The notes beneath the pieces are model-generated. The model did no database searches and was not told the origin of the DNA. It saw only the letters and a list, made by a program, of their open reading frames with translations. Shown one piece after another: positions 7,601 to 17,151 of a stretch of DNA of 64,000 nucleotides. The stretch lies in the NCBI GenBank assembly GCA_002328075.1, contig DCVT01000044.1, forward strand, positions 271,774 through 335,773, given 5' to 3'. The number at the start of each line of letters is the position of its first letter. The stretch's first letter is position 1. The translations under genes were made by a program, and so were the position numbers. This DNA is from Anaerolineales bacterium UBA2181 (lineage in GTDB: Bacteria; Chloroflexota; Anaerolineae; Promineifilales; UBA4811).

Positions 7601-8899
7601 GTGCAGCCCGGTTTTCGGATGTTGAACATGCTGCCTTGGCTAACCTGGATTGCGGCTGCATCACTGCTGGTCATCCATTGGGCCATCTTCCTTGGTGCTC
7701 GGTTGCTCTGCGGCCGGGGTGCCTCATGGTTTCGGGTCTGGTTGGCGTTTGCCGCCACCGCGCTGCTGGGGTTCCTGGGTTACCGAATGGATGGACTCTC
7801 CGGGGCGCTGGTGCTGCCTTTCTTGGCGCACGCGTTCTTCTGGACGTCGGTTGCGGTTGTGGGCCAGTGGCTGACTCCGCTGTCCAAAGCGCATGGCCGG
7901 TGGGGCGCCTTCCACCTGTTGAGTTCCTACATGCTGGATTGCCACCTGCCCAGCTATCTGGTGGAGAACGGGAAATGGTCGCGGCGCGTCATTGGACATC
8001 AGGAGTCTCACATTGGCACCGGGTTGATATGGGTTGGTGTCGCCCAGGCCGCAGTGACTGAGGTAAACGGCAGACTCCGTCGGGTCCTGCCGCCAGGCAT
8101 CCACCAGGTCCAGCGTTTCGAGCAGGTGAACGCGGTACTAGACCTCCACCCGCAGATTCGCTCGTCGCGCCGGCCGGTGCGGGCGACTACGCTGGACGGA
8201 GTCCCCTTGCACGCCAGCCTCGAGTGCGTGTTCCGCATCCCAACTGACCCGTCGGCCGGATCGTCAGACGATTTCGGATTTTCGGCTGAGCGCATAGGGG
8301 AAATCGTATTTGACCGCGGCGGGGTCGATGCTCGTGGGGAACCCTACTATTGGGATGACCGGCCGCTGCAATTGGCCGCCTCTCGTTTCCGCGAGATCCT
8401 GGGAAGGCTGCGGCTTGACCAACTTCTTGAGCCTGATGACCCCAATCCCGTTCCGCACAAGGCGCTGGCGAATCTGCTCGATACCGCTCTTCGAGGGGAC
8501 CTCTCCGCCGGCGGGATCGATTTGATAGGCTGCACCGTCGGCCCGCTGGAGTTTGATCCGGAGGTTCAGGAGCAGGTGTTGCAGCAAAGGATTGAGAGCC
8601 TCCAGAGAAGATGGGAGACAGGCGAAGAGCGGGACGCCGCAACCGGGCCAGCCGCCGAAGAAACGGTCAAAGCGGCTGCGGAACAAGCCAGGGCCAATCT
8701 CGCCATCGAACTGATCGACCAGTTGGCCACGGCCATCGATTCCAGCCAGCCCGCACTGTCCCGTCAACTGATACATCACCTGCTGGACACGATGGAAGCT
8801 CTGGCAGCCGATCCCCTGGTGCAGCCACTGCTCAGTTCAGAGTTAACGGGTGATGTGTCATCCATACGGTCATGGGTGACAGACTCGAGGGACGGATGA
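7601..8899 (+). CDS. Membrane protein with SPFH/band-7-like region (tandem copy 1)
   Basis: A 432-residue protein. About three hydrophobic helices occupy residues 10-95. The stretch from about residue 160 (LPPGIHQV, VDLHPQI-like NAVLDLHPQI, TTLDGVPLHASLECVFRI) follows the strand order of the SPFH/band-7 fold seen in stomatin-like scaffolds. A charged helical tail of about 120 residues could be a coiled coil. Function is unknown. The next gene has the same architecture and overlaps it, so they may form a hetero-oligomeric membrane ring. The start is uncertain: GTG 7601, or ATG 7619 or 7628. Confidence 0.6.
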   Translation: MQPGFRMLNMLPWLTWIAAASLLVIHWAIFLGARLLCGRGASWFRVWLAFAATALLGFLGYRMDGLSGALVLPFLAHAFFWTSVAVVGQWLTPLSKAHGRWGAFHLLSSYMLDCHLPSYLVENGKWSRRVIGHQESHIGTGLIWVGVAQAAVTEVNGRLRRVLPPGIHQVQRFEQVNAVLDLHPQIRSSRRPVRATTLDGVPLHASLECVFRIPTDPSAGSSDDFGFSAERIGEIVFDRGGVDARGEPYYWDDRPLQLAASRFREILGRLRLDQLLEPDDPNPVPHKALANLLDTALRGDLSAGGIDLIGCTVGPLEFDPEVQEQVLQQRIESLQRRWETGEERDAATGPAAEETVKAAAEQARANLAIELIDQLATAIDSSQPALSRQLIHHLLDTMEALAADPLVQPLLSSELTGDVSSIRSWVTDSRDG

Positions 8900-10335
8900 C
8901 GCCCAGGTCGCACCTCGTCCAGTCGTCGAATGGCCGCCGCCAAGGTCGAACCACCAACCTGTGGTGGGTGGTGGTGATCGGTGCTCTCAACCTGGCGGCA
9001 GTCATGCTGGTATGGTTTGCCAACGGGGTCTCCTCACCCGGTCCAGACCCTCTGTTGGCCCGGTGGCTCGCTGACCTGCCGTTTGGCAACCTACGGCCTC
9101 TGGCTGCCGCACTCCTGAAAGGATTTGGGCCACTGCTGGACTGGCGCTTGCTGCGGTATCTGGCAATCGCCAATATGGCCGCCTTCATTCCCGTGGCGTT
9201 TGGCGCCCGATTCATCCAGCAGCTGTACCGCTTTGGGAGTTTCGCCATGGCGTCCTCCTACCTGAAGGACTCCATGTTTGACTCGGGTTCGCTGGTGCCG
9301 CATACCTCCGAGAGGGTCGGGGAACCGGAACACGGCCGATCCGCCGGGGAACGGGCTGCCCAAGTTCAGGACGGGAGGATGGTGCCCGTTGGACAGCATC
9401 ACCGCTCGCTCTCATTGTTCCTGGCCGGTGGACCCGGTCTCGTGGTGACCCGACCGTACCATGCCGCTCAATTGGAGCGTGGCGGACAACTGGGCAGAGT
9501 CGTTGGGCCAGGCGCTGCGCGGTTGGGCCGACTCGAAAAGGTATACAGACTGGTTGATCTCCGCCAGATGACGCGCGCCCGGACCCTTTCCTCCCTCACG
9601 CGGGATGGAATCCGGGTAACGGTTGAAGTCACCGTCTTTTTCCGGCTTCGCGCTTTTCGTCCGGCATCCGATACGGCGCCCTATGTAGTCGATCCCGGTG
9701 CTGTTCGCCGCGTCACACAAGACACGGTGGTGGACGAGGCTGGCCTTGGGGTTTGGGAAGAACAGCCAATCCGGCTGGCAGCCGTGATCCTCAACAATCT
9801 TTTGGCGGCCTACCGTCTGGACGAATTGTACGAGCCCTTTGCGTCAGGCATTGAACCGCGAACCGCCATCCGCGACCGTCTCCTTCGCGAGCTAAGAAAA
9901 CGAACCCGCGCCCAAGGCGTCGAGGTCACACAGGTCTTGCTGGGCCCCTTTGAAACCCCGCCGGTGGTGACCGACCTATACCTGCAACGCCAGCGGACCG
10001 ATCGCTACCATCGGCCAGCTGTATCCCCGCCTCTCAGCTCAGATGAGAGCCTCGAGTTGGACCGCGTTACCGCAGAAGCCAAGGAGCATTTTGTGTCCCG
10101 GCTAGTATCCGCAATTCGGCCAGAAGGCGTCCAGAATGGTGGCACGGACTATCCGACGTCCACAGCGCTTCGACTGGTGGATGCCCTGGAAGCATTGTGC
10201 ACCGAGTCGGCCTGCTCGGCGGGAAAAGATAAGGCGTCGCTCGCGTTCCTGGCTGGCCTTCGGCGGCGGTTGGAGCCAGGTCACACCCAGGGCCAAGGGC
10301 AGGTCGCGCAGGATGATGCCAATGTGGCCGCATAG
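8896..10335 (+). CDS. Membrane protein with SPFH/band-7-like region (tandem copy 2)
   Basis: A 479-residue protein with the same plan as its neighbour. Hydrophobic helices lie in about residues 20-45 and 85-110. A band-7-like core starts near residue 185 (GPGLVVTRP, VYRLVDLRQM, SLTRDGIRVTVEVTVFFRL), and a charged C-terminal region of about 150 residues follows. ATG at 8896 overlaps the preceding stop (ATGA), with a GAGGGA just upstream, and is preferred over ATG 8872, which would give a 28-base overlap. The two proteins share fold-level features but little identity by eye. No recognised partner such as an NfeD protease is adjacent. Confidence 0.6.
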   Translation: MTPRSHLVQSSNGRRQGRTTNLWWVVVIGALNLAAVMLVWFANGVSSPGPDPLLARWLADLPFGNLRPLAAALLKGFGPLLDWRLLRYLAIANMAAFIPVAFGARFIQQLYRFGSFAMASSYLKDSMFDSGSLVPHTSERVGEPEHGRSAGERAAQVQDGRMVPVGQHHRSLSLFLAGGPGLVVTRPYHAAQLERGGQLGRVVGPGAARLGRLEKVYRLVDLRQMTRARTLSSLTRDGIRVTVEVTVFFRLRAFRPASDTAPYVVDPGAVRRVTQDTVVDEAGLGVWEEQPIRLAAVILNNLLAAYRLDELYEPFASGIEPRTAIRDRLLRELRKRTRAQGVEVTQVLLGPFETPPVVTDLYLQRQRTDRYHRPAVSPPLSSDESLELDRVTAEAKEHFVSRLVSAIRPEGVQNGGTDYPTSTALRLVDALEALCTESACSAGKDKASLAFLAGLRRRLEPGHTQGQGQVAQDDANVAA

Positions 10336-10488
10336 CCGCCCTGCAGGCCCTGCGTTGCGCGCATACCGGCGCCCGACGTCACGCACCGAGCATTCGCAAC
10401 CAAGATGGTGATGACCAGGGTCCGGCTGAGCGACCGTTGTTGGCCACGTTGCATTGACCTTTGTTAGAGTTCGAAGGAAGGATAACCA

Positions 10489-11421
10489 ATGGCGGAACCG
10501 TATGTCCTGGTGGTTGGAATGTCCTGTTTGGATATGAAGGGACGGGCATCCGATCAGCTGTTGCCCGGGACATCCGTTCCGGGGACGGTACGCGTAAGCC
10601 ACGGCGGCGTGGGCCGCAACATTGCGGAAAACCTGGCCCGGCTCGGAGTTCGCACGGCTCTCATTTCGGCAGTTGGAGAGGACCGCTCAGGTCAACGAAT
10701 TCTTGCCCAGGCGACCGAGGTAGGGATCGAGACCGAAGGGATGGTGGTGGTGCCCGGAACTTCCACGGGAGCTTACCTTGCTCTGCTGCACCCCGATGGA
10801 ACCCGCGCCTATGCCATCGATGATACTCATATCGGCGCCAGTATCACGCCGCGGCACATCACCAATCACCGCCGACTCATGCGCGACGCCACAATGGCCG
10901 TGGTGGACGCAAATGTGTCACCGGCCGCCTTGACGACGCTTTTCCGCCTGGCTGGGCAGTATGGAGTTCCAGTGTGCGCCGACTCCACGTCGGTCGCTCT
11001 GGCACCCCGTCTACAACCGCACCTGTCACAATTGCTGTTGATCACCCCCAACGTGCGCGAAGCAGAGATCCTCTGTCAGCAGCGCATAAAAACAGGGGAC
11101 CGAGACGCGGCCTTGGCTGCTTGCCGCTGCATGGTCGCACAGGGGGTGCAGACAGCCGTCATCACCATGGCGGAAGAGGGTCTGTGCTACGCCACCTTGC
11201 ACGAAAGTGGGTACGTTCCAGCATTGCTGACCGAGGTGATCGACCCGACCGGCGGGGGCGATGCCCTGACGGCAGCCATTGTTTTCGCGTTGCTGAACCA
11301 GATCCCGGTCTCGGAGGCCATGCGGCTCGGTTGTTCGGCTGCCAGCCTCACCATTGCATGTGACCAGACAGTCGTTCCCGGCTTAACATTGGAGCTATTG
11401 TACGACCACCTCAGCGTTTAG
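10489..11421 (+). CDS. PfkB-family carbohydrate kinase, pseudouridine-kinase-like
   Basis: A 310-residue ribokinase-fold enzyme. The substrate-side motif GGVGRNIAENLARLG sits at about 39-53, and the anion-hole/catalytic motif DPTGGGDALTA at 252-262 has the catalytic base at D258. The RNIAENLARLG form is typical of pseudouridine kinases (PsuK), but sugar kinases of the same family are close, and no pseudouridine glycosidase gene is adjacent. ATG 10489 has the ribosome site AAGGAAGG about eight bases upstream. It likely phosphorylates a nucleoside or sugar with ATP in the cytoplasm. Confidence 0.82.
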   Translation: MAEPYVLVVGMSCLDMKGRASDQLLPGTSVPGTVRVSHGGVGRNIAENLARLGVRTALISAVGEDRSGQRILAQATEVGIETEGMVVVPGTSTGAYLALLHPDGTRAYAIDDTHIGASITPRHITNHRRLMRDATMAVVDANVSPAALTTLFRLAGQYGVPVCADSTSVALAPRLQPHLSQLLLITPNVREAEILCQQRIKTGDRDAALAACRCMVAQGVQTAVITMAEEGLCYATLHESGYVPALLTEVIDPTGGGDALTAAIVFALLNQIPVSEAMRLGCSAASLTIACDQTVVPGLTLELLYDHLSV

Positions 11422-11451
11422 GCCGGGTCAGGCGCAAGACGGAGGTTCATC

Positions 11452-12105
11452 ATGTCCCCTTGGTTAGCTCTGGTTATCTCTTTCGCGTATGTGTTTTTGG
11501 TGCTGGCGATAGGCGAAGGTTTGCGCCGGCGGCTTGGCTACAGCTCTGACTTTACCCGGAAGTTTATCCACGTGGGCGTGGGCATGTTTAGCTTGTTGGC
11601 CGTGTTTATCTTTGAACGCCGGGAATGGGCCATCATCCCGCCAACTGCCTTTATCCTCATAAACTTGCTGGACTGGCGTTTTGGGCTGCTGCAGGCCATG
11701 ACCAGTTCTGACCGCTCAAACTTGGGCACGGTCTACTTTCCCATTTCCTTCGCGGTCATTATCTGGTTCCTCTGGGACCATCCGGGGTTGTTGGTTGGCA
11801 GCCTGATGCCACTCACCTGGGGGGACGCCATGGCAGCCGTGATCGGTCGCCGGCTGGGCCGGCACCATTATACGGTCCTGGGTTCCACGCGTAGCCTGGA
11901 GGGTAGCCTCGCACTACTGGTGTGCGCCGCGCTGCCAACCAGCCTGGCACTGGCCCTGTTTGGTGTCACCAACTGGCTACCCGTGGCTTGCGTGGTGGCG
12001 GTGGGCGCCACTGTGGCGGAAGCTCTCTCCCCCTGGGGCACCGACAACCTCACGATTCCAGCGGTCTCCGCAGCACTACTCGCCTGGTTAGCCGTTGGAG
12101 GGTGA
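11452..12105 (+). CDS. Polyprenol/phytol/diacylglycerol kinase-like membrane protein
   Basis: A 217-residue protein with about six or seven transmembrane helices and little soluble sequence. Motifs typical of the SEC59/VTE5/DGK1 CTP-dependent lipid kinase family are visible: TRKFIHVGVGMFS near residue 35, LTWGDAMAAVIGRRLGRH near 120, GSTRSLEGSLA near 143, and DNLTIPAVSA close to the C-terminus. It probably phosphorylates an isoprenoid alcohol or diacylglycerol at the membrane. It follows the PfkB gene by 30 bases and may be co-transcribed. Its last 18 bases overlap the end of the convergent exoribonuclease gene. Confidence 0.82.
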   Translation: MSPWLALVISFAYVFLVLAIGEGLRRRLGYSSDFTRKFIHVGVGMFSLLAVFIFERREWAIIPPTAFILINLLDWRFGLLQAMTSSDRSNLGTVYFPISFAVIIWFLWDHPGLLVGSLMPLTWGDAMAAVIGRRLGRHHYTVLGSTRSLEGSLALLVCAALPTSLALALFGVTNWLPVACVVAVGATVAEALSPWGTDNLTIPAVSAALLAWLAVGG

Positions 12106-13041
12106 GGGCTTGCGCATCAGTTCAATCCCAAACATTGGACTGCGCGACGACCAGCTGCTCTCACCCGGTTCAGCCAGGACGTGATCCAGGAATCCCTGCA
12201 CTCGGCTGTCGAGCAGGTCGAGTTGGTGCAGGATCACCGCTTCCAGGGTGCGCGGCAACACGGGTGATCCCCATTCAAGGGTGCCTTGGTGGCTCACGAC
12301 CAGATGAAGTAGTTGCTGCAACAGCTCGTCTGGAAAGCCATCAATCGCGGCGGCTGCGTTTTGCACCACGATGGCTCCGCGCGCCACATGCCCAATCAAT
12401 CGCTCCGTGTCCGTGATGGGGAATGAGGGTGACGGTTGATAGGCAAACACTTTACCCACGTCGTGCAAGAGAATGCCCGCATACAAAAGGTCTTGATCCA
12501 CCAAGGGGTAGTGGCCGGCCACCAGCCGGCCAATGGATACCATGGAGAGCACGTGCTGCAGCAAGCCGCCGACATACGCATGGTGCATGGTCGTGGCGGC
12601 TGGCGCATCGACAAAACGGCGCAGAAACGTAGGCTCCAGCAGCACCGCGCTGACCAGCCGATCAAGGGGCTCACGCAGATTCGCCACGACGCTGCGCAAC
12701 TCGTCCGCCATCTCGTCGCGATCACGCTGGCTGCACGTCGTATAATCGGCCATGCTATCCGGTTGATACGGTTGCAGATCAACGGCTGCCACTTGCAGGC
12801 GCCCATTGTACAGGCGGACCTTGCCAGTGACCAGCACCACCCGGCCGGGAAGGCAGCTCTCCACGACATGCGCAGGAACACTCCAAAACACACCACTCAC
12901 CTGGCCGGTCGCATCGGCCAAGGTGAAAAGGAGAAAAGACCGGCCGTCTTTCGTTTCCCGTTGTATGACTTCTGCCAGTAAAAACGGCTGATCGAATAGG
13001 TCCGTATCGGCCTGCAATTGCCTGACGAAAATGCTCTTCAT
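12088..13041 (-). CDS. YhaM-like 3'-5' exoribonuclease (OB-fold plus HD domain)
   Basis: A 317-residue protein. An N-terminal OB-fold nucleic-acid-binding domain spans about residues 15-105 (FLLAEVIQRETKDGRSF, GVFWSVP, VVLVTGKVRLYNGRLQ). An HD metal-dependent phosphohydrolase domain follows, with HHAYVGGLLQHV and ILLHDVGKV. This order is that of the Bacillus YhaM/Cbf1 family of 3'-5' exoribonucleases. ATG 13041 is chosen because the conserved protein starts there and GAGGTC lies upstream. It is divergent from the lipoprotein gene and overlaps the convergent lipid-kinase-like gene by 18 bases. Confidence 0.85.
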   Translation of the reverse strand: MKSIFVRQLQADTDLFDQPFLLAEVIQRETKDGRSFLLFTLADATGQVSGVFWSVPAHVVESCLPGRVVLVTGKVRLYNGRLQVAAVDLQPYQPDSMADYTTCSQRDRDEMADELRSVVANLREPLDRLVSAVLLEPTFLRRFVDAPAATTMHHAYVGGLLQHVLSMVSIGRLVAGHYPLVDQDLLYAGILLHDVGKVFAYQPSPSFPITDTERLIGHVARGAIVVQNAAAAIDGFPDELLQQLLHLVVSHQGTLEWGSPVLPRTLEAVILHQLDLLDSRVQGFLDHVLAEPGESSWSSRSPMFGIELMRKPSPSNG

Positions 13042-13134
13042 AAAGACCTCGCTTCCAGACCCCAGTCCGATGGGCAGACCGAATGATACACCGCCGGGGG
13101 GACAATCGCAAACCGAACCATCCGACCGGCTCAA

Positions 13135-13143
13135 TGGTACAAT
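13135..13143 (+). promoter_or_regulatory. Extended -10 element before the propeller lipoprotein gene
   Basis: TGG at 13135-13137 directly before TACAAT at 13138-13143, in the 150-base divergent spacer. The expected start is near 13150, giving a leader of about 40 bases with AGGAGG at 13181-13186. Confidence 0.45.
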
Positions 13144-13191
13144 TATCATGCTCTTGTAAAGCCGACCCGTCGTTTCTGTTAGGAGGCTCCC

Positions 13192-14946
13192 GTGGTGGAA
13201 AAAACACGCAACCGGTGGATGTTCGCCGGCTTTGTCTTGTTGGCTTTGATCGCTATGTGCGGCTGTAGCGTGGAACCACCCCGCGGAAGGAAACCGTCGC
13301 CGGATTGGAGCCGGGGGCACTACCTAGGACAGTTTGTCAGCGGTTCCACCACCGTTGCCCTGGACCAGACAGGCGGTGATGTCTTGGCTGTGTGGCCGAT
13401 CCGGATTCGAGGCGAATCCGCCATCCAGTTCGTCAGGTTCACCAACGATGCCAAGCTACTGCAAGACCGAGAGTTGGACCTGCCGGCAGGGAATCTGCGG
13501 TCGCCCAAGCTGCTCAAGGCCGCCGACGGCCGCTTTCACCTTGTCTGGGCAAGCCGCGTCGCAGGTCGGGCCAACTGGGTGCTGTCGCACTGCTTGCTCG
13601 ACAACGACGGAACGGTGATCAGTCCGATTACCCAATTGAACGCAGAGAACTCTCAGATTGGTGGCTACGACGCCTGCTCCGACTCGGCCGGAAGGTTGTT
13701 CGCCGTCTGGGACAATGGCGACGCCGGCGGCATATCTGGCGCATGGATTGGTTCGGATGGGAACCTAGAAGCAGCGCCGTTCACTGTGGCTGACGGTGGG
13801 CAACGTCCATCCGTCAGGGCAGACAACGCTGGAGTTTGGCACCTGGCCTGGTTGGACGCCACGGCAATCCTGTACCAGGCAGTCCCGGCCACAGAAGGTC
13901 ATACCGTACCAATCCCGGTGGCCTATCGTGGCGGCGGCACAGGAGTCTCGCTGGTGGGACCCGAGATCGGCCTCTCGGACGGCTGGGTTTATGTCCTCTG
14001 GTATCTCCAGAATCAATCCGGACTGGAGGCTGGGACAGCCCGGACCGAGTTCGTTGCCTTTCCCAAGGGATCGCCCAATGCTGCGAATCCACTGACGGTG
14101 GGGCTCTCCCGTGCCGAGGTGCTCGAATACCAAGCCTACACAGGCGACCTTGCGCTGACGCAGATCGTTCTGCCGGCTTTGCCCCAATTCCAGAGCGACT
14201 TTACCTATGGCCCAGAGGCCGCTTACGGTGAGAGGACCGAGTTAGCAGTGGCGCTCACCGTCTACCAGGAGTACCAACAGGAGGTGTATGCGCAGACGGC
14301 GGTGGCCCTTTTCAAAAACGGCTCGATGATAGGCTACCAACCGGCTTCAAAGACCGAAGGGCTTTCCCAAGAGGCCGCGCTGGCGACGGACACGGCCGGA
14401 AACCTGTATATGACCTGGCGGGAAGGGGCTGGCGGGAATCGCGTTTATTATGCCACATCCAATCCGACTGCCCGGGCCAGCCTCGACCGTCTGGATTCGC
14501 AGGATGTCCTCCAGGCCACGCTTCGCGGCAGCATGGAGGGTCTGTCCAGCCTGGCGATGCTTCCGTTTGCGCTGGTATGGCTGGCGCCGGGATTCATCCT
14601 GCTGATCCTCGTCGAGATGGTCTGGCCACAGGAAAGGCAATCACACGAAATCAACCGGGTCATCCTGAGCATAGCCGTCATCGTCTACATCGCGTTCAAA
14701 GTGCTTCTGTTCCCCACCATCATCACTTACGTGCCCTTGACCGCGTGGTTGGACCTACCGGCAGCCGTGGGTGCAGCGCTCCAGGTGGTGGTCCCGGTTT
14801 TGACGTTGGGTCTGGGTCTACTGGTAGCCCTTCTGTTGCGCCGGAACCGGTCCGAGTCCAACCTGTTGTTCTACGTCGCGACGACGGGTGTGGATGCAGT
14901 CCTCACCCTGATGCTGTACGGAGTGAATTTTTGGACCCTTGTCTGA
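13192..14946 (+). CDS. Lipoprotein-like beta-propeller protein with C-terminal membrane segments
   Basis: A 584-residue protein I do not recognise as a named family. Residues 8-26 are a signal sequence ending in cysteines (IAMCGC), suggesting lipidation. From about 50 to 420 there are at least six blade-like repeats ending in G-x-hydrophobic-x-x-W (for example GDVLAVW, GRFHLVW, GRLFAVW, GVWHLAW, GWVYVLW, GNLYMTW), as in sialidase-type propellers. The last 140 residues hold about four transmembrane helices. A lipoprotein anchor plus several C-terminal helices is an unusual topology. Ribosome site AGGAGG at 13181-13186 serves GTG 13192 or, at better spacing, GTG 13195. Confidence 0.72.
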   Translation: MVEKTRNRWMFAGFVLLALIAMCGCSVEPPRGRKPSPDWSRGHYLGQFVSGSTTVALDQTGGDVLAVWPIRIRGESAIQFVRFTNDAKLLQDRELDLPAGNLRSPKLLKAADGRFHLVWASRVAGRANWVLSHCLLDNDGTVISPITQLNAENSQIGGYDACSDSAGRLFAVWDNGDAGGISGAWIGSDGNLEAAPFTVADGGQRPSVRADNAGVWHLAWLDATAILYQAVPATEGHTVPIPVAYRGGGTGVSLVGPEIGLSDGWVYVLWYLQNQSGLEAGTARTEFVAFPKGSPNAANPLTVGLSRAEVLEYQAYTGDLALTQIVLPALPQFQSDFTYGPEAAYGERTELAVALTVYQEYQQEVYAQTAVALFKNGSMIGYQPASKTEGLSQEAALATDTAGNLYMTWREGAGGNRVYYATSNPTARASLDRLDSQDVLQATLRGSMEGLSSLAMLPFALVWLAPGFILLILVEMVWPQERQSHEINRVILSIAVIVYIAFKVLLFPTIITYVPLTAWLDLPAAVGAALQVVVPVLTLGLGLLVALLLRRNRSESNLLFYVATTGVDAVLTLMLYGVNFWTLV

Positions 14947-15012
14947 CGCGTCCGCAGGCCAGAGATTGGTTGATTCGATTTCGCTAGACGTCCTGTCGGC
15001 CGGGGCGGCACA

Positions 15013-16047
15013 TCACGTCGCGCTGCCTTGCGCCAGGCGCCAGCCGTACTGCTGGCAGTAATACTCTTTGTATTCGCCGGTCTTGATCTTGCGCCACCAC
15101 CACTCGTTGTCCACGTACCACCTAACGGTCAACTCGATGGCTTGGGCGCAGGAGTGCTCTGGTTCCCATCCTAGCGCCCTAATCTGGCTCACGTCAACGC
15201 TGTAACGCCGGTCATGGCCCTCGCGGTCGGGCACCCGCCGAATCAGCGTAGAAGGTTTGCCCAGCAGCTCCAGGATCAGGTGCGTCATGTCTAGGTTGCG
15301 CATTTCCGTGCCGGTTCCCACGTTGTAGATCCGCCCCGGTGTACCTTGACGCAGCACCAGATCCACCGCCTCGCAATGGTCCAAAACGTACTGGTAATCG
15401 CGCACCTGCAGCCCGTCGCCGTACAACGGAAGTGGTTCATCGTCCATTGCATTGGTCACAAAAAGCGGCACCACCTTCTCCGGATACTGATACGGGCCAA
15501 TGTTGTTGGTACCTCGGGTGATGGTCACCGGCAGGCCGTAGGTGACGTGATAGGCCTGCACCATCAGGTCTGCGCCCGCCTTGCTGGCTGCATACGGGCT
15601 GCGCGGCGCCACCGGATCCGTCTCGCGGGACGCGCCCACGGGCACATCTCCATATACCTCGTCGGTAGAGATCTGGTGAAACCGCTCCACGGCCAACTTG
15701 CGTGACGCCTCCAACAGGACATACGTGCCATACACGTCGGTGCGGATAAAGGAATCCGGATCCATGATGGACCGATCCACATGCGTCTCCGCGGCAAAAT
15801 TGACCACGGTGTCAAGCTGATAGGTCCGGATGGTCTCTTCTACTGCCGCTGCGGTGCAGATATCGCCCCGCACAAATTCGTAACGCCCGGCGAACGCGTC
15901 ACCCAGGTCACGAAGGTTATCCAGGTTCCCGGCGTAGGTCAGTTTGTCATAGACCAGTACGAACAGGTCCGGGTACCGCTGTAAAAGATGACGGGCAAAA
16001 TTGGAGCCAATAAAACCGGCCCCACCAGTGATCATCAATCGTTTCAT
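15013..16047 (-). CDS. rmlB: dTDP-glucose 4,6-dehydratase
   Basis: A 344-residue extended SDR enzyme that converts dTDP-glucose to dTDP-4-keto-6-deoxyglucose. The NAD motif GGAGFIGSNFA lies at 8-18, the catalytic STDEVYGD segment is near 127-134, and YAASKAGAD gives the YxxxK pair. The AETHVDRS motif specific to RmlB is present. Its ATG overlaps the stop of the nucleotidyltransferase gene upstream (ATGA), so RmlA and RmlB are made together. RmlC and RmlD are absent from the window, so the end sugar is not defined here. Confidence 0.95.
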   Translation of the reverse strand: MKRLMITGGAGFIGSNFARHLLQRYPDLFVLVYDKLTYAGNLDNLRDLGDAFAGRYEFVRGDICTAAAVEETIRTYQLDTVVNFAAETHVDRSIMDPDSFIRTDVYGTYVLLEASRKLAVERFHQISTDEVYGDVPVGASRETDPVAPRSPYAASKAGADLMVQAYHVTYGLPVTITRGTNNIGPYQYPEKVVPLFVTNAMDDEPLPLYGDGLQVRDYQYVLDHCEAVDLVLRQGTPGRIYNVGTGTEMRNLDMTHLILELLGKPSTLIRRVPDREGHDRRYSVDVSQIRALGWEPEHSCAQAIELTVRWYVDNEWWWRKIKTGEYKEYYCQQYGWRLAQGSAT

Positions 16048-17123
16048 GCCGCACCGTTCAAAATGCCAACCTGGCTGTAATCACCCAACATCAGTTTGTG
16101 CGCCTTGGGTTTCATCGGCGAACGCTCTATCACCACCCACCGGCCGATCAGGCTATCCTGTATCCGCGCTGGGATATCGCTGATGCGGCTATTTTCCAGC
16201 ACTATGGACCGCTCAATTTCGCTGTTGGTGATAGTCACCTCGTGGTAGATGGACGTATATGGTCCCACGTAGCTGTTGACAAGGCGCGTGTTGCGGCCAA
16301 TCGCCGCCGGACCCCGCACAACGCTGTTGATAATCTCGGCCCCGCGCTCGATGGTCACATGGTGCCCCACCTGTGAGTCTCGATCCACGTACCCATCGAC
16401 AACGTGCTGCATCTCCTCCAACACCAAGCCGTTTGCCTCCAGCAGATCCTCCATCTTCCCGGTGTCAATCCACCAACCCTGGTGCACATAGGGGTACACT
16501 CGATAACCCGCGGTCACCAGCCACTGGATGGCATCGGTGATTTCGAGTTCGCCGCGCCACGACGGTTGAATGTTTTCCACTGCCTCGAACACGTGATGAT
16601 CGAACATGTAGATGCCCACGAGCGCCAAATCGCTGGGCGGATTCTTGGGCTTTTCCACCAGCTGAACAATCCGACCATCGTCGCTCAACTCGGCAACCCC
16701 GTAACGCTCTGGATGTTGAACCCGCGTCAGGACAATCTGGCTGTTCCAGTCGCTCTGGGCAAACTGGGCGATGAGGGGACTGATCCCACCCTGAATCACA
16801 TTGTCGCCCAGGAACATGACAAACCGGTCGTCGCCCAGGAAATCACGCGAGATCTTGACAGCGTGCGCCAGGCCGAGCGGCGCATCCTGATGGATGTAGG
16901 TGATGTCAACCCCCCAGCGGTTGCCCAAACCAACCGCCTGGCGGATCTCTTCGGCAGTGTCGCCCACGACGATGCCGATTTCGCCGACCCCGGCTTCACG
17001 AATCGCCTCAATCACCCGAAATAGCACGGGTTTGTTAGCAACCGGGATTAATTGCTTGGCACTGGTAAAGGTAAGGGGGTACAGGCGGGTCCCCTTCCCG
17101 CCGGCGAGGATCAGACCTTTCAT
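16044..17123 (-). CDS. rmlA: Glucose-1-phosphate thymidylyltransferase, long form
   Basis: A 359-residue nucleotidyltransferase that joins glucose-1-phosphate and dTTP. The signature GGKGTRLYPLT lies at 8-18, with KQLIPVANKP after it and the substrate motifs FLGDNV and VEKPKNP following. Beyond residue 240 a left-handed beta-helix region with isoleucine/valine repeats is present, which marks the long (about 355 residue) form found in many Chloroflexota and archaea rather than the 290-residue RmlA. ATG 17123 has AAGGAG upstream on the minus strand and a strong promoter at 17152-17179. A longer frame to 17324 overlaps the divergent rdgB gene and is not used. Confidence 0.92.
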   Translation of the reverse strand: MKGLILAGGKGTRLYPLTFTSAKQLIPVANKPVLFRVIEAIREAGVGEIGIVVGDTAEEIRQAVGLGNRWGVDITYIHQDAPLGLAHAVKISRDFLGDDRFVMFLGDNVIQGGISPLIAQFAQSDWNSQIVLTRVQHPERYGVAELSDDGRIVQLVEKPKNPPSDLALVGIYMFDHHVFEAVENIQPSWRGELEITDAIQWLVTAGYRVYPYVHQGWWIDTGKMEDLLEANGLVLEEMQHVVDGYVDRDSQVGHHVTIERGAEIINSVVRGPAAIGRNTRLVNSYVGPYTSIYHEVTITNSEIERSIVLENSRISDIPARIQDSLIGRWVVIERSPMKPKAHKLMLGDYSQVGILNGAA

Positions 17124-17151
17124 GTCTTTGCTCCTTTGCAGGTTTTCCCAG

